Below are positions 13,663 through 21,171 of a DNA stretch of 64,000 bases, in pieces (within the stretch, counting starts at the first letter, position 1; each line of letters starts with the position of its first letter). Under the pieces are notes generated by a model. The model searched no databases. It saw nothing but the letters and a program-made list of their open reading frames with translations, and had not been told where the DNA came from. Position numbers and translations under genes: made by a program. This stretch comes from a virus, in IMG/VR virus record IMGVR_UViG_3300032116_000123, positions 1-64,000 of that record, one strand, 5' to 3'.

Positions 13663-13793
13663 ATATTTTCTCCATTGGCGTCTTTTATATATCCACAAGA
13701 ATCACAAATAAAATATTTTTTCATAGTAAATGGACAGGACGTATATCTAAACAAAGGATGTCCAAACAACTTGCATTTTATTTTATTTAACAT
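13659..13793 (-). CDS. Short zinc-binding protein (44 aa)
   Basis: MLNKIKCKLFGHPLFRYTSC then CDSCGY. Cys7/His12/Cys20 and the CxxC could bind one zinc. Stop overlaps the next start (ATGA). First of the chain of small zinc proteins leading to katG. Confidence 0.6.
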   Translation of the reverse strand: MLNKIKCKLFGHPLFRYTSCPFTMKKYFICDSCGYIKDANGENI

Positions 13794-13820
13794 TAATTTA
13801 TTTTACAATATTGTAACAAA

Positions 13821-14642
13821 TTAGTCAATTAATTTTTTATTAATTATTTTATGGGTATTATCGCAATATGGAAAATCTTTAGATTGTCCACAAATGCATT
13901 TCTTTTTACAAAAAGTTGTTTCTGGATGTACAGTATTTACCCAACTAATTATTTCCTCTTCTTCTTTCATAAAAGGATGTTTTTCTGGGTCAAACAGCTC
14001 AAAAGTTCCAGGCGCATGTTCTTTTTCCATTGCAAAATTAGAATAAGCATATCTAGTACCGCCAGTTATTTTTCTTACCCCATGTTCCCATGGATGACAT
14101 GCTCCATGAATTACTAAATCTCTTGGGTTTACTTCAACTTCTAAACAATCTTGATCATCTTGAGGTCGTTGTTTAATAGATCCATCTTTTTCAATATTAG
14201 GATAATAAATGTTTCCACCCTCGTAATCTCCAAAATATGTTACTATTCCATGACTTAATCTACAGCATGTACTCCATCTATCTAATTGTGTTAATTTATG
14301 CTCCATATTCATTCCTGGACTATCTGCATGTATGAACATGCCTTCATCTCCAGGTCTCATTACGTTAACAAAAAGTTGTGGATGAATATAGTGTTCTGGG
14401 TATAGAAGATAGGATATTTTGTCCCATATTGGCTTTAAATCAATTAGCAGTGGGCCAGTTTTATCTTTATACCAATCAATATGTTGATTTTTGTAAACAA
14501 AAGCTTCTTTTTTATCTTTAAATGTATTTTCATATTCTTTCATTAAAGAAGTTATTTTATTATTTTCTTCTTCTGAAATAAAATTTTTATATATCCATAT
14601 TTCTTCTGCAATTTGTTTTATATTATTGTTTTTTGTAAACAT
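13821..14642 (-). CDS. 2OG-Fe(II) oxygenase fused to a CDGSH-type [2Fe-2S] motif
   Basis: A 273-residue prolyl-4-hydroxylase-like protein. Iron ligands: H105-x-D107 (MFIHADSPG) and H187; the 2OG-binding Arg is R197 (GGTRYAYSNF). After about residue 240 comes CICGQSKDFPYCDNTH (C249, C251, C260, H264), matching the mitoNEET/CDGSH pattern C-x-C-x2-S-x3-P-x-C-D-x-x-H with Asn in place of Gly. The substrate is unknown; the cluster could supply electrons or sense redox. Paralogue of the next gene (two nt apart) and of the 39.2 kb gene, which both lack the Fe-S tail. Confidence 0.85.
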   Translation of the reverse strand: MFTKNNNIKQIAEEIWIYKNFISEEENNKITSLMKEYENTFKDKKEAFVYKNQHIDWYKDKTGPLLIDLKPIWDKISYLLYPEHYIHPQLFVNVMRPGDEGMFIHADSPGMNMEHKLTQLDRWSTCCRLSHGIVTYFGDYEGGNIYYPNIEKDGSIKQRPQDDQDCLEVEVNPRDLVIHGACHPWEHGVRKITGGTRYAYSNFAMEKEHAPGTFELFDPEKHPFMKEEEEIISWVNTVHPETTFCKKKCICGQSKDFPYCDNTHKIINKKLID

Positions 14643-14643
14643 A

Positions 14644-15369
14644 TTAAACCTTGCTATTTTGTATAGGATTCAACCAATTATCAAAAGACTCTTGTGACCT
14701 GTCTTTAATTTTTTCTAAATACTCTGGGCTTTTATATGAATAAAAAGTTCCTGGTACTTGTGCTATGTTTGTAGCAAAACAAGAAAAGGCATATCTAACA
14801 CCAGACAATACTGGTTTTGTTCCATGAAAATATGGAGCTTCTGATTTGTGTATAACTACGTCTCCAAGTCCAGGCTTGTATATTAATTCATCTGATTCAT
14901 CAAAATTATTTTCTGATTTTAAAATTCCATCTTTTGAAAAAGCAGGATAAAATATTTCTCCACCTTCAAAATTTGATATATATGCAACAACTCCAAAATC
15001 AATTATGCTACAGGTTGAATAACTATCTTCTTGAGTTAATTCATGAGCATTTTCTTTACCAGGGCTATCACAGTGAACAAACATTCCTTCTTGTCCTGGT
15101 CTTGAACATATGAATTGTGATTGTGGATTTATAACATACTCTGGATAAATAAGATCAGACACATGTTCCCACAAATCTAAGGCTTCTGGTACCGATGGAC
15201 TCATTTTATCGTCATACCAAGGAATATAGTTTTTATCTTCTTTAAATCTATTTTCTTCGAATTTATCTAATATTGTAGAAAATCTATTGCACATTTCTTC
15301 TGGAATATAGTTTTTAAAGACATATATTCCTTCAGCAATTTGGATGCAGTCTGGTCGATTATAAAACAT
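14644..15369 (-). CDS. 2OG-Fe(II) oxygenase (P4H-like), paralogue 2
   Basis: A 241-residue protein with H99-x-D101 (MFVHCDSPG), H182 (YFHGTKPV) and R192 (SGVRYAFS), a complete 2OG/Fe(II) site. The N-terminus IAEGIYVFKNYIPEE parallels IAEEIWIYKNFISEE of the adjacent protein. Adjacent and co-directional, so co-expressed. Phage P4H-like enzymes may hydroxylate proteins, nucleotides or small molecules; substrate not predictable here. Confidence 0.85.
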   Translation of the reverse strand: MFYNRPDCIQIAEGIYVFKNYIPEEMCNRFSTILDKFEENRFKEDKNYIPWYDDKMSPSVPEALDLWEHVSDLIYPEYVINPQSQFICSRPGQEGMFVHCDSPGKENAHELTQEDSYSTCSIIDFGVVAYISNFEGGEIFYPAFSKDGILKSENNFDESDELIYKPGLGDVVIHKSEAPYFHGTKPVLSGVRYAFSCFATNIAQVPGTFYSYKSPEYLEKIKDRSQESFDNWLNPIQNSKV

Positions 15370-15396
15370 TATGTCTATATTCTATCATATATTTAA

Positions 15397-16041
15397 TCAT
15401 TGAACAATAATTCCTACCTGTAAATGATTTAAGGCTAAATATTTATATTTTATATCATTATTTAAAACAAACTCTTGCCAAGCCTTAAACTCATGAGATC
15501 TCCAATTATTATATCCAAAATATTCATCAAATATAATAACTGTACCTTTCACTATTCTATTTTTCCCTAATAAATTTAAAACAGTTTTAGTTGACTCATA
15601 AGTATCACAATCAATATTAATAAACGCAAATGGGCCATTATTTTTAGACAACCAGTCTGGTAAAGATTCATCAAAATATCCAGGAATTAGTTCAACATTA
15701 TTATTAACTTCAGGCATAACTCCATTTAATGAAAAATCTCCTTGAGACCACTCCCAACCAGACCAATCTTCTTTAAGTCCTGTAAAAGAATCAAATCCGT
15801 AAAATTTATAGTTTGGTAATAATGAACTTATATAATTAATTGATTTACCATTAAATACACCAAATTCAGCCATTATGCCATAAAATTTTAATTGTTTTAA
15901 ACAATAACGCCACATTGATTCTTTACTCTCATCAAAAAAGACTAAGGCGTCTTTCATATTTTGTTCAGCATAATCAGCAGAATCTTTTACAGCTCTTTCT
16001 AGTAAAACATCTGCTACTCTTAAATAAGGTTTTCTACTCAA
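15397..16041 (-). CDS. TylF-like SAM methyltransferase
   Basis: A 214-residue class I methyltransferase of the TylF/macrocin O-methyltransferase type: motif I MAEFGVFNGKSINYISSLLP, acidic FYGFDSFTGL, and the metal-site-like FAFINIDCDTYEST and TVIIFDEYFG. Family members methylate sugar hydroxyls. With two oxygenases immediately downstream it may form a small tailoring operon acting on a glycan or glycosylated product (inference). Confidence 0.85.
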   Translation of the reverse strand: MSRKPYLRVADVLLERAVKDSADYAEQNMKDALVFFDESKESMWRYCLKQLKFYGIMAEFGVFNGKSINYISSLLPNYKFYGFDSFTGLKEDWSGWEWSQGDFSLNGVMPEVNNNVELIPGYFDESLPDWLSKNNGPFAFINIDCDTYESTKTVLNLLGKNRIVKGTVIIFDEYFGYNNWRSHEFKAWQEFVLNNDIKYKYLALNHLQVGIIVQ

Positions 16042-16099
16042 AAAAGTCTTTCTACTAAATAATTCCTGTTTGTTCTGCGTCGTCTATCTGATCATCTAT

Positions 16100-16145
16100 T
16101 GTTCTTAAAATATCAATATGCAACTCCGAAGAGTCGCATATTGAT
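16100..16145 (-). terminator. Terminator with UUCG tetraloop
   Basis: On the minus strand a 15-bp stem (16145-16131 with 16126-16112, one G-U) closes a C(TTCG)G loop and is followed by ATATTTTAAG. It separates the methyltransferase from the small-gene group above it. A 33-codon frame crosses this hairpin (16055-16156) and is not called. Confidence 0.75.
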
Positions 16146-16158
16146 TGTTTACACATAT

Positions 16159-16377
16159 TTATACTTTCTTAGATCTACCAGTTCTTTTTACTCCGATATT
16201 TGTTTCTCTACGAATACCGTGTTTATTTCTATCTATTCTGGTTAATGATCTTTTATCTTGAATTCCAGATTTAAACTTACCCTGTGTTGGATTTTTACGA
16301 CCAACTTCTTGAGAAGTTAAAGCTCCAGATGGTTCATTGTTTGGCGGAGTTGCCATTCCTGTACCATTTTCACTCAT
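16159..16377 (-). CDS. Basic small protein (72 aa)
   Basis: Low-complexity N-terminus (SENGTGMATPPNNEPSGALT) then a strongly basic tail (DKRSLTRIDRNKHGIRRETN). Probably binds nucleic acid or is a minor virion component. Starts 8 nt inside the upstream gene. Function unknown. Confidence 0.6.
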   Translation of the reverse strand: MSENGTGMATPPNNEPSGALTSQEVGRKNPTQGKFKSGIQDKRSLTRIDRNKHGIRRETNIGVKRTGRSKKV

Positions 16378-16519
16378 TAATAAATCTTTCTCTTTGTTCT
16401 GAAGTTGCAGTCATATTTAATGTTAGTCCTGCTTCTCCATCTCTTGTTACATCTAACATAGGAGCTGAAACAATTCCTGTTTCGCTTCCTACTGATTCAC
16501 ATCCGCATTCTACACACAT
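16370..16519 (-). CDS. Short protein with N-terminal CVECGC (49 aa)
   Basis: MCVECGCESVGSETGIVSAP and a C-terminus ending TSEQRERFINE. Three Cys in the first seven residues. Its end overlaps the next gene by 8 nt. Typical of small phage structural-region genes, but no homologue is recognised. Confidence 0.55.
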   Translation of the reverse strand: MCVECGCESVGSETGIVSAPMLDVTRDGEAGLTLNMTATSEQRERFINE

Positions 16520-16521
16520 TA

Positions 16522-16680
16522 TTACTTACCGCCGTTGTTTAGTCCTGCGCCATCTTGTGATGATTTATCTGTTGCAGGGAATGCTGCTTTTGGAGCTTCT
16601 GTGTATGACTCTGTAGCCCATGGTGAAGAACCTGCTGGCTTTGCCTCATTGAAGCCTGTTAAATTTTTTCCGTCTGACAT
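16522..16680 (-). CDS. Short unstructured protein (52 aa)
   Basis: MSDGKNLTGFNEAKPAGSSP, then WATESYTEAPKAAF, Gly/Ser/Ala/Pro-rich with no clear secondary structure. GGAGAAATAAA precedes the ATG and an extended -10 (TGCTATAAT, minus strand, TATAAT at 16742-16737) lies about 60 nt upstream. Possibly a minor virion component. Confidence 0.55.
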   Translation of the reverse strand: MSDGKNLTGFNEAKPAGSSPWATESYTEAPKAAFPATDKSSQDGAGLNNGGK

Positions 16681-16754
16681 TTTATTTCTCCTATAGGTTT
16701 GTATTTAGATGGGTCTAGAAGTCCATCCATTACTCAATTATAGCATTTATAGGA

Positions 16755-16901
16755 TTAGGATCTATATTTCCCATAACATGACTCACAAACCCATGAATAT
16801 AGGTTTAAATCTTTAATTATTCTAGTTGCCTTATTATTACAGTCTTTTTTTTCGCATAAACTCTCTACGTATGGAGAGTCCATTTGTTCTTTAGAAATCA
16901 C
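16755..16901 (-). CDS. Zinc-binding short protein with GTG start (48 aa)
   Basis: VISKEQMDSPYVESLCEKKD, then CNNKA and CESCYGKY. Cys pairs suggest a zinc ribbon. GTG overlaps the upstream stop (GTGA); ATG at codon 7 is an alternative. Confidence 0.55.
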   Translation of the reverse strand: MISKEQMDSPYVESLCEKKDCNNKATRIIKDLNLYSWVCESCYGKYRS

Positions 16902-17116
16902 TTAATCCTATTTCCAAATTTAGCCCATGCTCTTTCATGTAAAAAGAACCCAAATATTTCGCACAATGTATAAATTAAAGCAAAAGCACCAGCATATTCC
17001 CAATGGGCTTCTCCAGTAAGTAATTTTTCAAAAAAATAAACCATAGTTCCAACAAACAATATATGAACTGCTGGCCAAGTTAGAGCTTTAAACAAACTTC
17101 TTTTTTTGCTATCCAT
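16898..17116 (-). CDS. DUF2061-like membrane protein
   Basis: From the ATG at 17116: MDSKKRSLFKALTWPAVHIL, two hydrophobic segments, and the C-terminal LHERAWAKFG typical of DUF2061 (SRSLAKALTW...HERAW). A small integral membrane protein of unknown function, here 72 residues, usual size for the family. The frame is open 15 nt further up, but AGGGAATAAA favours this start. Confidence 0.75.
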   Translation of the reverse strand: MDSKKRSLFKALTWPAVHILFVGTMVYFFEKLLTGEAHWEYAGAFALIYTLCEIFGFFLHERAWAKFGNRIK

Positions 17117-17117
17117 T

Positions 17118-17243
17118 TTATTCCCTGCCAATTTTTCTAATTATATAATCTATTACTTCTCGTGGTTTCCATTCATAAGGTAATTCTAAATATCTAATTT
17201 CATCCAATATTTTTTGCCTTATTTGATCCTCTATGTAATCCAC
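17118..17243 (-). CDS. Short charged protein (41 aa)
   Basis: Starts GTG: VDYIEDQIRQKILDEIRYLE, then LPYEWKPREVIDYI. A probable two-helix protein. No Shine-Dalgarno is visible. Followed two nt later by the DUF2061 gene. Confidence 0.4.
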   Translation of the reverse strand: MDYIEDQIRQKILDEIRYLELPYEWKPREVIDYIIRKIGRE

Positions 17244-17264
17244 ACATATATTCTATCATTTATA

Positions 17265-17297
17265 TAAAAAAAGGGCAAGGTTTCCCCTGCCCTTTTA
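17265..17297 (-). terminator. Terminator after the exported protein gene
   Basis: Minus strand: AAAAGGGCA pairs with TGCCCTTTT across GGGGAAACCT, followed by more T. Bidirectional in appearance. It lies 12 nt past the stop of the 17309-18322 gene. Confidence 0.85.
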
Positions 17298-17308
17298 ATA
17301 TAAAGAAT

Positions 17309-18322
17309 TTACTTCTTTAAAGCAACCTTCTTTTTAGGAAATGCCTTGTTCCAGGCTGTAGCCAACTTATTGTAATCGGCTTTTTCCTTAATTACTGCTG
17401 CGTCAGCAATAACTTTTGCTGCTGCTGCTGCATCTGCTGCAATTTTATTTGCAGCAATTACTGAATTAGCATCTGATAATTGCTTGGACAAAGAATTAAT
17501 TTGTGCTTGCAATTGTGCAATTGTTCCATTTAAATCAGTTACTGTAAATGATGCCACAACTGCTTTTACTGGAACATTTAATCCAGTTACGGCTGTTGCT
17601 GATGTTGCACCAGTTACTGCAACTGTAACAGTTCCAACTACTGCTACTGCTAGGTTTTCTTTTTTAGATCCTAGCACTAGGGTTGAATCTGCTGCAACTT
17701 GAGCTGCAGTAGATGTTACAATTTGCTTAGAAATTGAGCCATCTGCCCAAGTTCCACCAATTAGTGTTGCTGTCACAGTATCAGAAACTGCATTTCCAAA
17801 TACGTCTGTTGTGTTTACTGTAATTGATGGGATAGTTCCTACTGCTACTGCAGTTGGTACGGATACTCCTACGTTAGAAACTGCTCCTGCAATTCCTTTT
17901 ACATAAACAATTGTTGAATATGAACCATTAACAACGGTTACAGATCCTGTTGTTGTTGATGTTGTATAAGCATAAACAGTAATTGCTGATCCTGCTGAAG
18001 TTGCAGAATATGTTGCAGTTCCTGCTGAAGCATTTACTACTGCATTTGTAGCGCTCAAAGCTGTTACTAACTTAACTGTACTTGATGCAGTAAATGTTAC
18101 TACTGTACCAGTATCTGCAGTTGCTGCAATAGCAATTGCATCTGCTGAATCTACTGTATTGTCGGCTGGAACGTTCGCAGTCGCAGGCGCTGTAGATGTT
18201 GTAGCATTTGCTGAACCAGCAACAGTTACCGCAAGAGGTGCTGCTGATGCATTAATTGATTGAATGCCTAATAGTGCTAGGGCTGCAGCCGAAGCAACGG
18301 CAATCTTTTTTAATGACTTCAT
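17309..18322 (-). CDS. Exported Ala/Thr/Val-rich protein with Ig-like and coiled-coil parts
   Basis: A 337-residue protein with a clear signal peptide (MKSLKKIAVASAAALALLGI, cut likely near ASA-A). Residues 30-250 are a low-complexity, beta-rich stretch resembling bacterial Ig-like cell-surface domains; about 260-310 is a coiled coil (IAQLQAQINSLSKQLSDANS) and the end is basic (FPKKKVALKK). AAAGGAGAAAAA precedes the ATG. It reads more like a host surface protein than a virion protein. Possible roles: envelope masking, adhesion, spoiling receptor access. Confidence 0.75.
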   Translation of the reverse strand: MKSLKKIAVASAAALALLGIQSINASAAPLAVTVAGSANATTSTAPATANVPADNTVDSADAIAIAATADTGTVVTFTASSTVKLVTALSATNAVVNASAGTATYSATSAGSAITVYAYTTSTTTGSVTVVNGSYSTIVYVKGIAGAVSNVGVSVPTAVAVGTIPSITVNTTDVFGNAVSDTVTATLIGGTWADGSISKQIVTSTAAQVAADSTLVLGSKKENLAVAVVGTVTVAVTGATSATAVTGLNVPVKAVVASFTVTDLNGTIAQLQAQINSLSKQLSDANSVIAANKIAADAAAAAKVIADAAVIKEKADYNKLATAWNKAFPKKKVALKK

Positions 18323-18423
18323 TATTTATTTTTCTCCTTTATATCCATTTTTTTATCAAAATGGAATTCTATTTTGAGCATACGCTCATATATATAGACG
18401 CTTAACCAATATTTTTGTTGTGT

Positions 18424-18600
18424 TTATTCTTCTGTGAATTTAATATGAAAACTACAAGGGTCTCCGCCATCTTCCCATTCTTCCATTTCTTCATCAGATA
18501 AAGGTGGCCCCTCATGCGTATTACAAAATACTTCTGTTACCCAGTTTTTTTCACGACCATATTCATACCATGATTGAACATCTAGAAAATCTATAGCCAT
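18424..18600 (-). CDS. Conserved small phage protein (58 aa)
   Basis: MAIDFLDVQSWYEYGREKNW, then FCNTHEGPPLSDEEMEEW and GGDPCSFHIKF. The CNTHxGPPxxDEExxxWxxGGDPC pattern is one I recall from actinophage small proteins; function unknown. Its start overlaps the thioredoxin stop by 10 nt, so the two are coupled. Confidence 0.7.
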   Translation of the reverse strand: MAIDFLDVQSWYEYGREKNWVTEVFCNTHEGPPLSDEEMEEWEDGGDPCSFHIKFTEE

Positions 18601-18893
18601 TCTTTTATCTCTTCCATTAAAATATGTTTTGGTTTAGCTCCAATAATTTTTTTTACAGGTTTTCCGTATTGAAATAAGATTGTTGTTGGAATACTAATAA
18701 CTTCATATTCAGACGACTTTATTTTATTTTCATCAACATTTATTTTACCCACCCAAATTCCAGTATCATTAGAAACTTCATCTAATATTGGACTGAACAT
18801 TTTGCATGGTCTACACCATTCTGCCCAAAAATCAATTAAAATTATTTTATGACTATTAATTGTGTCTTCAAAATTAGAATCAGTTACTATCAC
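18591..18893 (-). CDS. trxA: Thioredoxin
   Basis: A 100-residue thioredoxin fold with WAEWCRPCKMF (redox Cys27 and Cys30; WCRPC rather than WCGPC) and the cis-Pro segment SIPTTILF. Phage thioredoxins keep reductases supplied, act as polymerase processivity factors (T7 uses the host one), or aid redox repair. No ribonucleotide reductase is visible in this window. Overlaps the upstream gene by 4 nt. Confidence 0.92.
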   Translation of the reverse strand: MIVTDSNFEDTINSHKIILIDFWAEWCRPCKMFSPILDEVSNDTGIWVGKINVDENKIKSSEYEVISIPTTILFQYGKPVKKIIGAKPKHILMEEIKEWL

Positions 18894-19384
18894 ACCTTCT
18901 CCTTATGAGTAGGCCAATAATATTGGCACCCTTCACAACAAGGCTTATTATACTTTGAGTTGACTGAATCTGCAAATTTTTCATAATATATAGGATCTTT
19001 TTTATATAGATTTGCTTGATGTGTAGTTGTAACCAGCTTAATAGTTGTAGGATTTATAGCCCATTTAGGAGTATCATCCCCCCAGATTAAAGATTTACGA
19101 GACCTTGAAAGTTTTTGAATATTTTGTTTATTTTTATCTACTTTAATTCCACGAGCATCTGCAAGACAAACTGCTGTCATAGCATACCTATAAAGTTCAG
19201 CTTCGGCTCCTTTCCACATAAGTACTGCAGGATGGTTACGCCAAGCATTAGATTTAGACATACCAGTTAATATATTTAGTATCTGATAAGATTCTAGTAT
19301 TTGTTTGTTAAGACGCTTATTGTCTAAAGCATCAAGACTGTCTCTTTTTGCTGCATATGGTAAAAATGTTTGCATGGTATCCAT
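18890..19384 (-). CDS. Pyrimidine dimer DNA glycosylase-like protein
   Basis: From the ATG at 19384: MDTMQTFLPYAAKRDSLDAL, then DNKRLNKQILESYQIL and WRNHPAVLMWKG, the pattern of the pyrimidine-dimer-glycosylase/MSMEG_6728-like family related to T4 DenV. 164 residues. A CCEGCQYYWP tail adds Cys of unknown role. The frame opens 39 nt further, but that part is a terminator hairpin, so the later start is right. A UV-repair role is inferred from the family. Confidence 0.7.
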   Translation of the reverse strand: MDTMQTFLPYAAKRDSLDALDNKRLNKQILESYQILNILTGMSKSNAWRNHPAVLMWKGAEAELYRYAMTAVCLADARGIKVDKNKQNIQKLSRSRKSLIWGDDTPKWAINPTTIKLVTTTHQANLYKKDPIYYEKFADSVNSKYNKPCCEGCQYYWPTHKEKV

Positions 19385-19399
19385 TCTACTAAATAATAA

Positions 19400-19423
19400 A
19401 TGGGCGGTCAATAGACCGCCCAT
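19400..19423 (-). terminator. Stem-loop terminator
   Basis: ATGGGCGGTC (19400-19409) and GACCGCCCAT (19414-19423) form a perfect 10-bp stem; on the minus strand it is followed by TTATTATTT. It lies between the 19429 stop and the 19384 start. Confidence 0.75.
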
Positions 19424-19428
19424 GATGT

Positions 19429-19635
19429 TTATTTATCTTTTAACTCTTCCGCTGCAGAGTTAAATTTATTCATAAAAGTTTGTATAACAAAAAATGTTGT
19501 TTCTCCTGCATTTTTTGCCATAGCCTGAGATGCCTCTTCGTTTTTATCAGATTCTGGTACTGAGTTATACCACTTTTGATATAGTTCTGTTGAAACTTCT
19601 TTTATTATTTCTTCAAGAACAGTTAATTTATCCAT
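19429..19635 (-). CDS. Small helical protein (68 aa)
   Basis: MDKLTVLEEIIKEVSTELYQ then a helical, acidic sequence ending EELKDK. Overlaps the subtilase stop by 8 nt, so it is translated after it; a partner or chaperone for that protease is possible, but nothing in the sequence proves it. Confidence 0.6.
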   Translation of the reverse strand: MDKLTVLEEIIKEVSTELYQKWYNSVPESDKNEEASQAMAKNAGETTFFVIQTFMNKFNSAAEELKDK

Positions 19636-20749
19636 TTATTTTTTTAGCCCATTCTGCTTTAATTGCAGCAAGTTTATCTGATGCTGCTTTAACTTCAGCC
19701 TGATATTGTGCTTCTGCTTGTGCTATTGCTTTATTTGCTTCTAGTATTAAATTAGCCTTAGCTTCAGCAGCCAATTGCTCTGGTGTTTTTGTAACAGGCG
19801 GAGTGGCTGTTGGAGTTTGTTTAGTAATTGCAATTTGAGAAGATGGAATTAATTTTCCATATTGCCCTCTTGCACCCTTAATAGGTTTTGACATTAGGTT
19901 AAGTGTATTAATAACTTCAGCATATGGAATTCCTGGTTTTGCTGATTTTATAGAAATCCATGTTGCAGCAACAACTTGTGTGGAAATAGAAGATCCTGCT
20001 GCATTTCTAATTTCTCCACCTGGAATTAATACTTGCATATTTCCATTAGCATAGTAATCTAATCTATCTTTATCAAAATTAGAATAATTATCAATTTGTT
20101 CATATTGATCTGCCATTCCAATAGAAATAGATTCGTTTATACATGCTGGCCACGATAGTCTAGAAAGATCTCTCATGTTTCCTGCTGCAAAAAATACAGG
20201 AACTTCTTTAGCAACAAGAGTAGATATTGTGCCACGCAACATTGGTGTTGCTGGACAATAGTCTGTTAATGTTGTAAGTATATTATGGTTTGCCTGAGAC
20301 ATAGCAACAGCCTGTATATTAAATCTTGATTGATTTTCTGATACCCATTTCAATGCTAATGAAACTCCAGTTTCACCAGTAGATTGTCTTAGTCCAGAAG
20401 AGGTATTTCCAATAATTCTAATAAATACAATTTTAATATTTGGATTAGTTCTAATAGCAACAGATGCCATCTGAGTTCCATGATCAAAACCATTTTTAGA
20501 AATTATGTTAAATGGAAGGGTAGCAGATCCTGTGCCCTCCATAAATTTTTGCCCATTTGGACAAGAGTTCCATTCTAAAACACAAACTTCATGAACAATC
20601 TTATCTTTAAAAATAGGTAAAGATGTGTCTATTGCTGTGTCAAGAATAGCTAAAGTGGGAGCCTGTTGATCCGCCTTGGCGCCCACAGTAATAAAGACAG
20701 TAGATAGTATTGATAGTATTGATATTGCGCTTATTAGTTTTTTATTCAT
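19628..20749 (-). CDS. Exported subtilisin-like (S8) serine protease
   Basis: A 373-residue protein: signal peptide (residues 1-26), then an S8 domain with catalytic Asp37 (AILDTAID), His90 (DHGTQMAS), oxyanion Asn191 (FFAAGN) and Ser254 (AAGSSISTQ). Residues 300-373 are an Ala/Lys/Glu-rich coiled coil, similar in flavour to the tails of the two other exported proteins here. It lacks a visible propeptide. It would act outside the membrane, on host envelope proteins or phage adhesins. Promoter at 20756-20785. Confidence 0.88.
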   Translation of the reverse strand: MNKKLISAISILSILSTVFITVGAKADQQAPTLAILDTAIDTSLPIFKDKIVHEVCVLEWNSCPNGQKFMEGTGSATLPFNIISKNGFDHGTQMASVAIRTNPNIKIVFIRIIGNTSSGLRQSTGETGVSLALKWVSENQSRFNIQAVAMSQANHNILTTLTDYCPATPMLRGTISTLVAKEVPVFFAAGNMRDLSRLSWPACINESISIGMADQYEQIDNYSNFDKDRLDYYANGNMQVLIPGGEIRNAAGSSISTQVVAATWISIKSAKPGIPYAEVINTLNLMSKPIKGARGQYGKLIPSSQIAITKQTPTATPPVTKTPEQLAAEAKANLILEANKAIAQAEAQYQAEVKAASDKLAAIKAEWAKKING

Positions 20750-20752
20750 TCG

Positions 20753-20785
20753 TATATTTTACTAAAATATATACGATATTGTCAA
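20753..20785 (-). promoter_or_regulatory. Subtilase promoter with palindromic operator
   Basis: Minus strand: TTGACA (20785-20780), 18 nt, TAAAAT (20761-20756). TATATTTTA-C-TAAAATATA (20753-20771) is a perfect 9+1+9 palindrome covering the -10. A repressor site is inferred. Confidence 0.6.
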
Positions 20786-20952
20786 GAGTTTTTGTCTAGC
20801 CTTCTTTGATACCATTTTCCAGCGTCTAATTGTGGTTGTGGTAGGTTATTTGCCTCTAAAAGAGTTACAAGCATATTGTTTAATAAATCTAATTCAAATT
20901 CAAGTTTAATTAATTGAATTTCTATTTGTCTAATTCTTTCTGACTTTCTCAT
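20782..20952 (-). CDS. Coiled-coil small protein (56 aa)
   Basis: MRKSERIRQIEIQLIKLEFE then LDLLNNMLVTLLEANNLP: a near-perfect heptad of Ile/Leu, then a short basic tail. Start overlaps the upstream stop (ATGA). Its 3' end overlaps the -35 of the subtilase promoter. Function unknown. Confidence 0.6.
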   Translation of the reverse strand: MRKSERIRQIEIQLIKLEFELDLLNNMLVTLLEANNLPQPQLDAGKWYQRRLDKNS

Positions 20953-21158
20953 TCTGGTCTATCCTCTGGTGTTGGGGCGGTTGCTAAACTTCCGCAGTTT
21001 GCACATTCCATGTCTATAAAATATTGAACAATTTCATAATCATAAAATATAGCTTTAACATTCCATATGTAGCATCCGCATGGACATACGTGAGTTGGTG
21101 TTCCTCTTAAATCCATCGCCTTATCATAGTTTTCTGGCTTAAGATTATTTATGTCCAT
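20949..21158 (-). CDS. Zinc-ribbon protein (69 aa)
   Basis: CPCGC near residue 26 and CANC near residue 54 form a CxC/CxxC zinc ribbon around a short beta domain. It lies one gene below the proteasome-like hydrolase. Function unknown. Confidence 0.6.
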   Translation of the reverse strand: MDINNLKPENYDKAMDLRGTPTHVCPCGCYIWNVKAIFYDYEIVQYFIDMECANCGSLATAPTPEDRPE

Positions 21159-21171
21159 AGTTAATTATACT

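Noticed and set aside
16055-16156. 33-codon minus-strand frame MCKQSICDSS...
   Set aside because: It runs straight through a 15-bp UUCG-loop terminator, and has no ribosome site.
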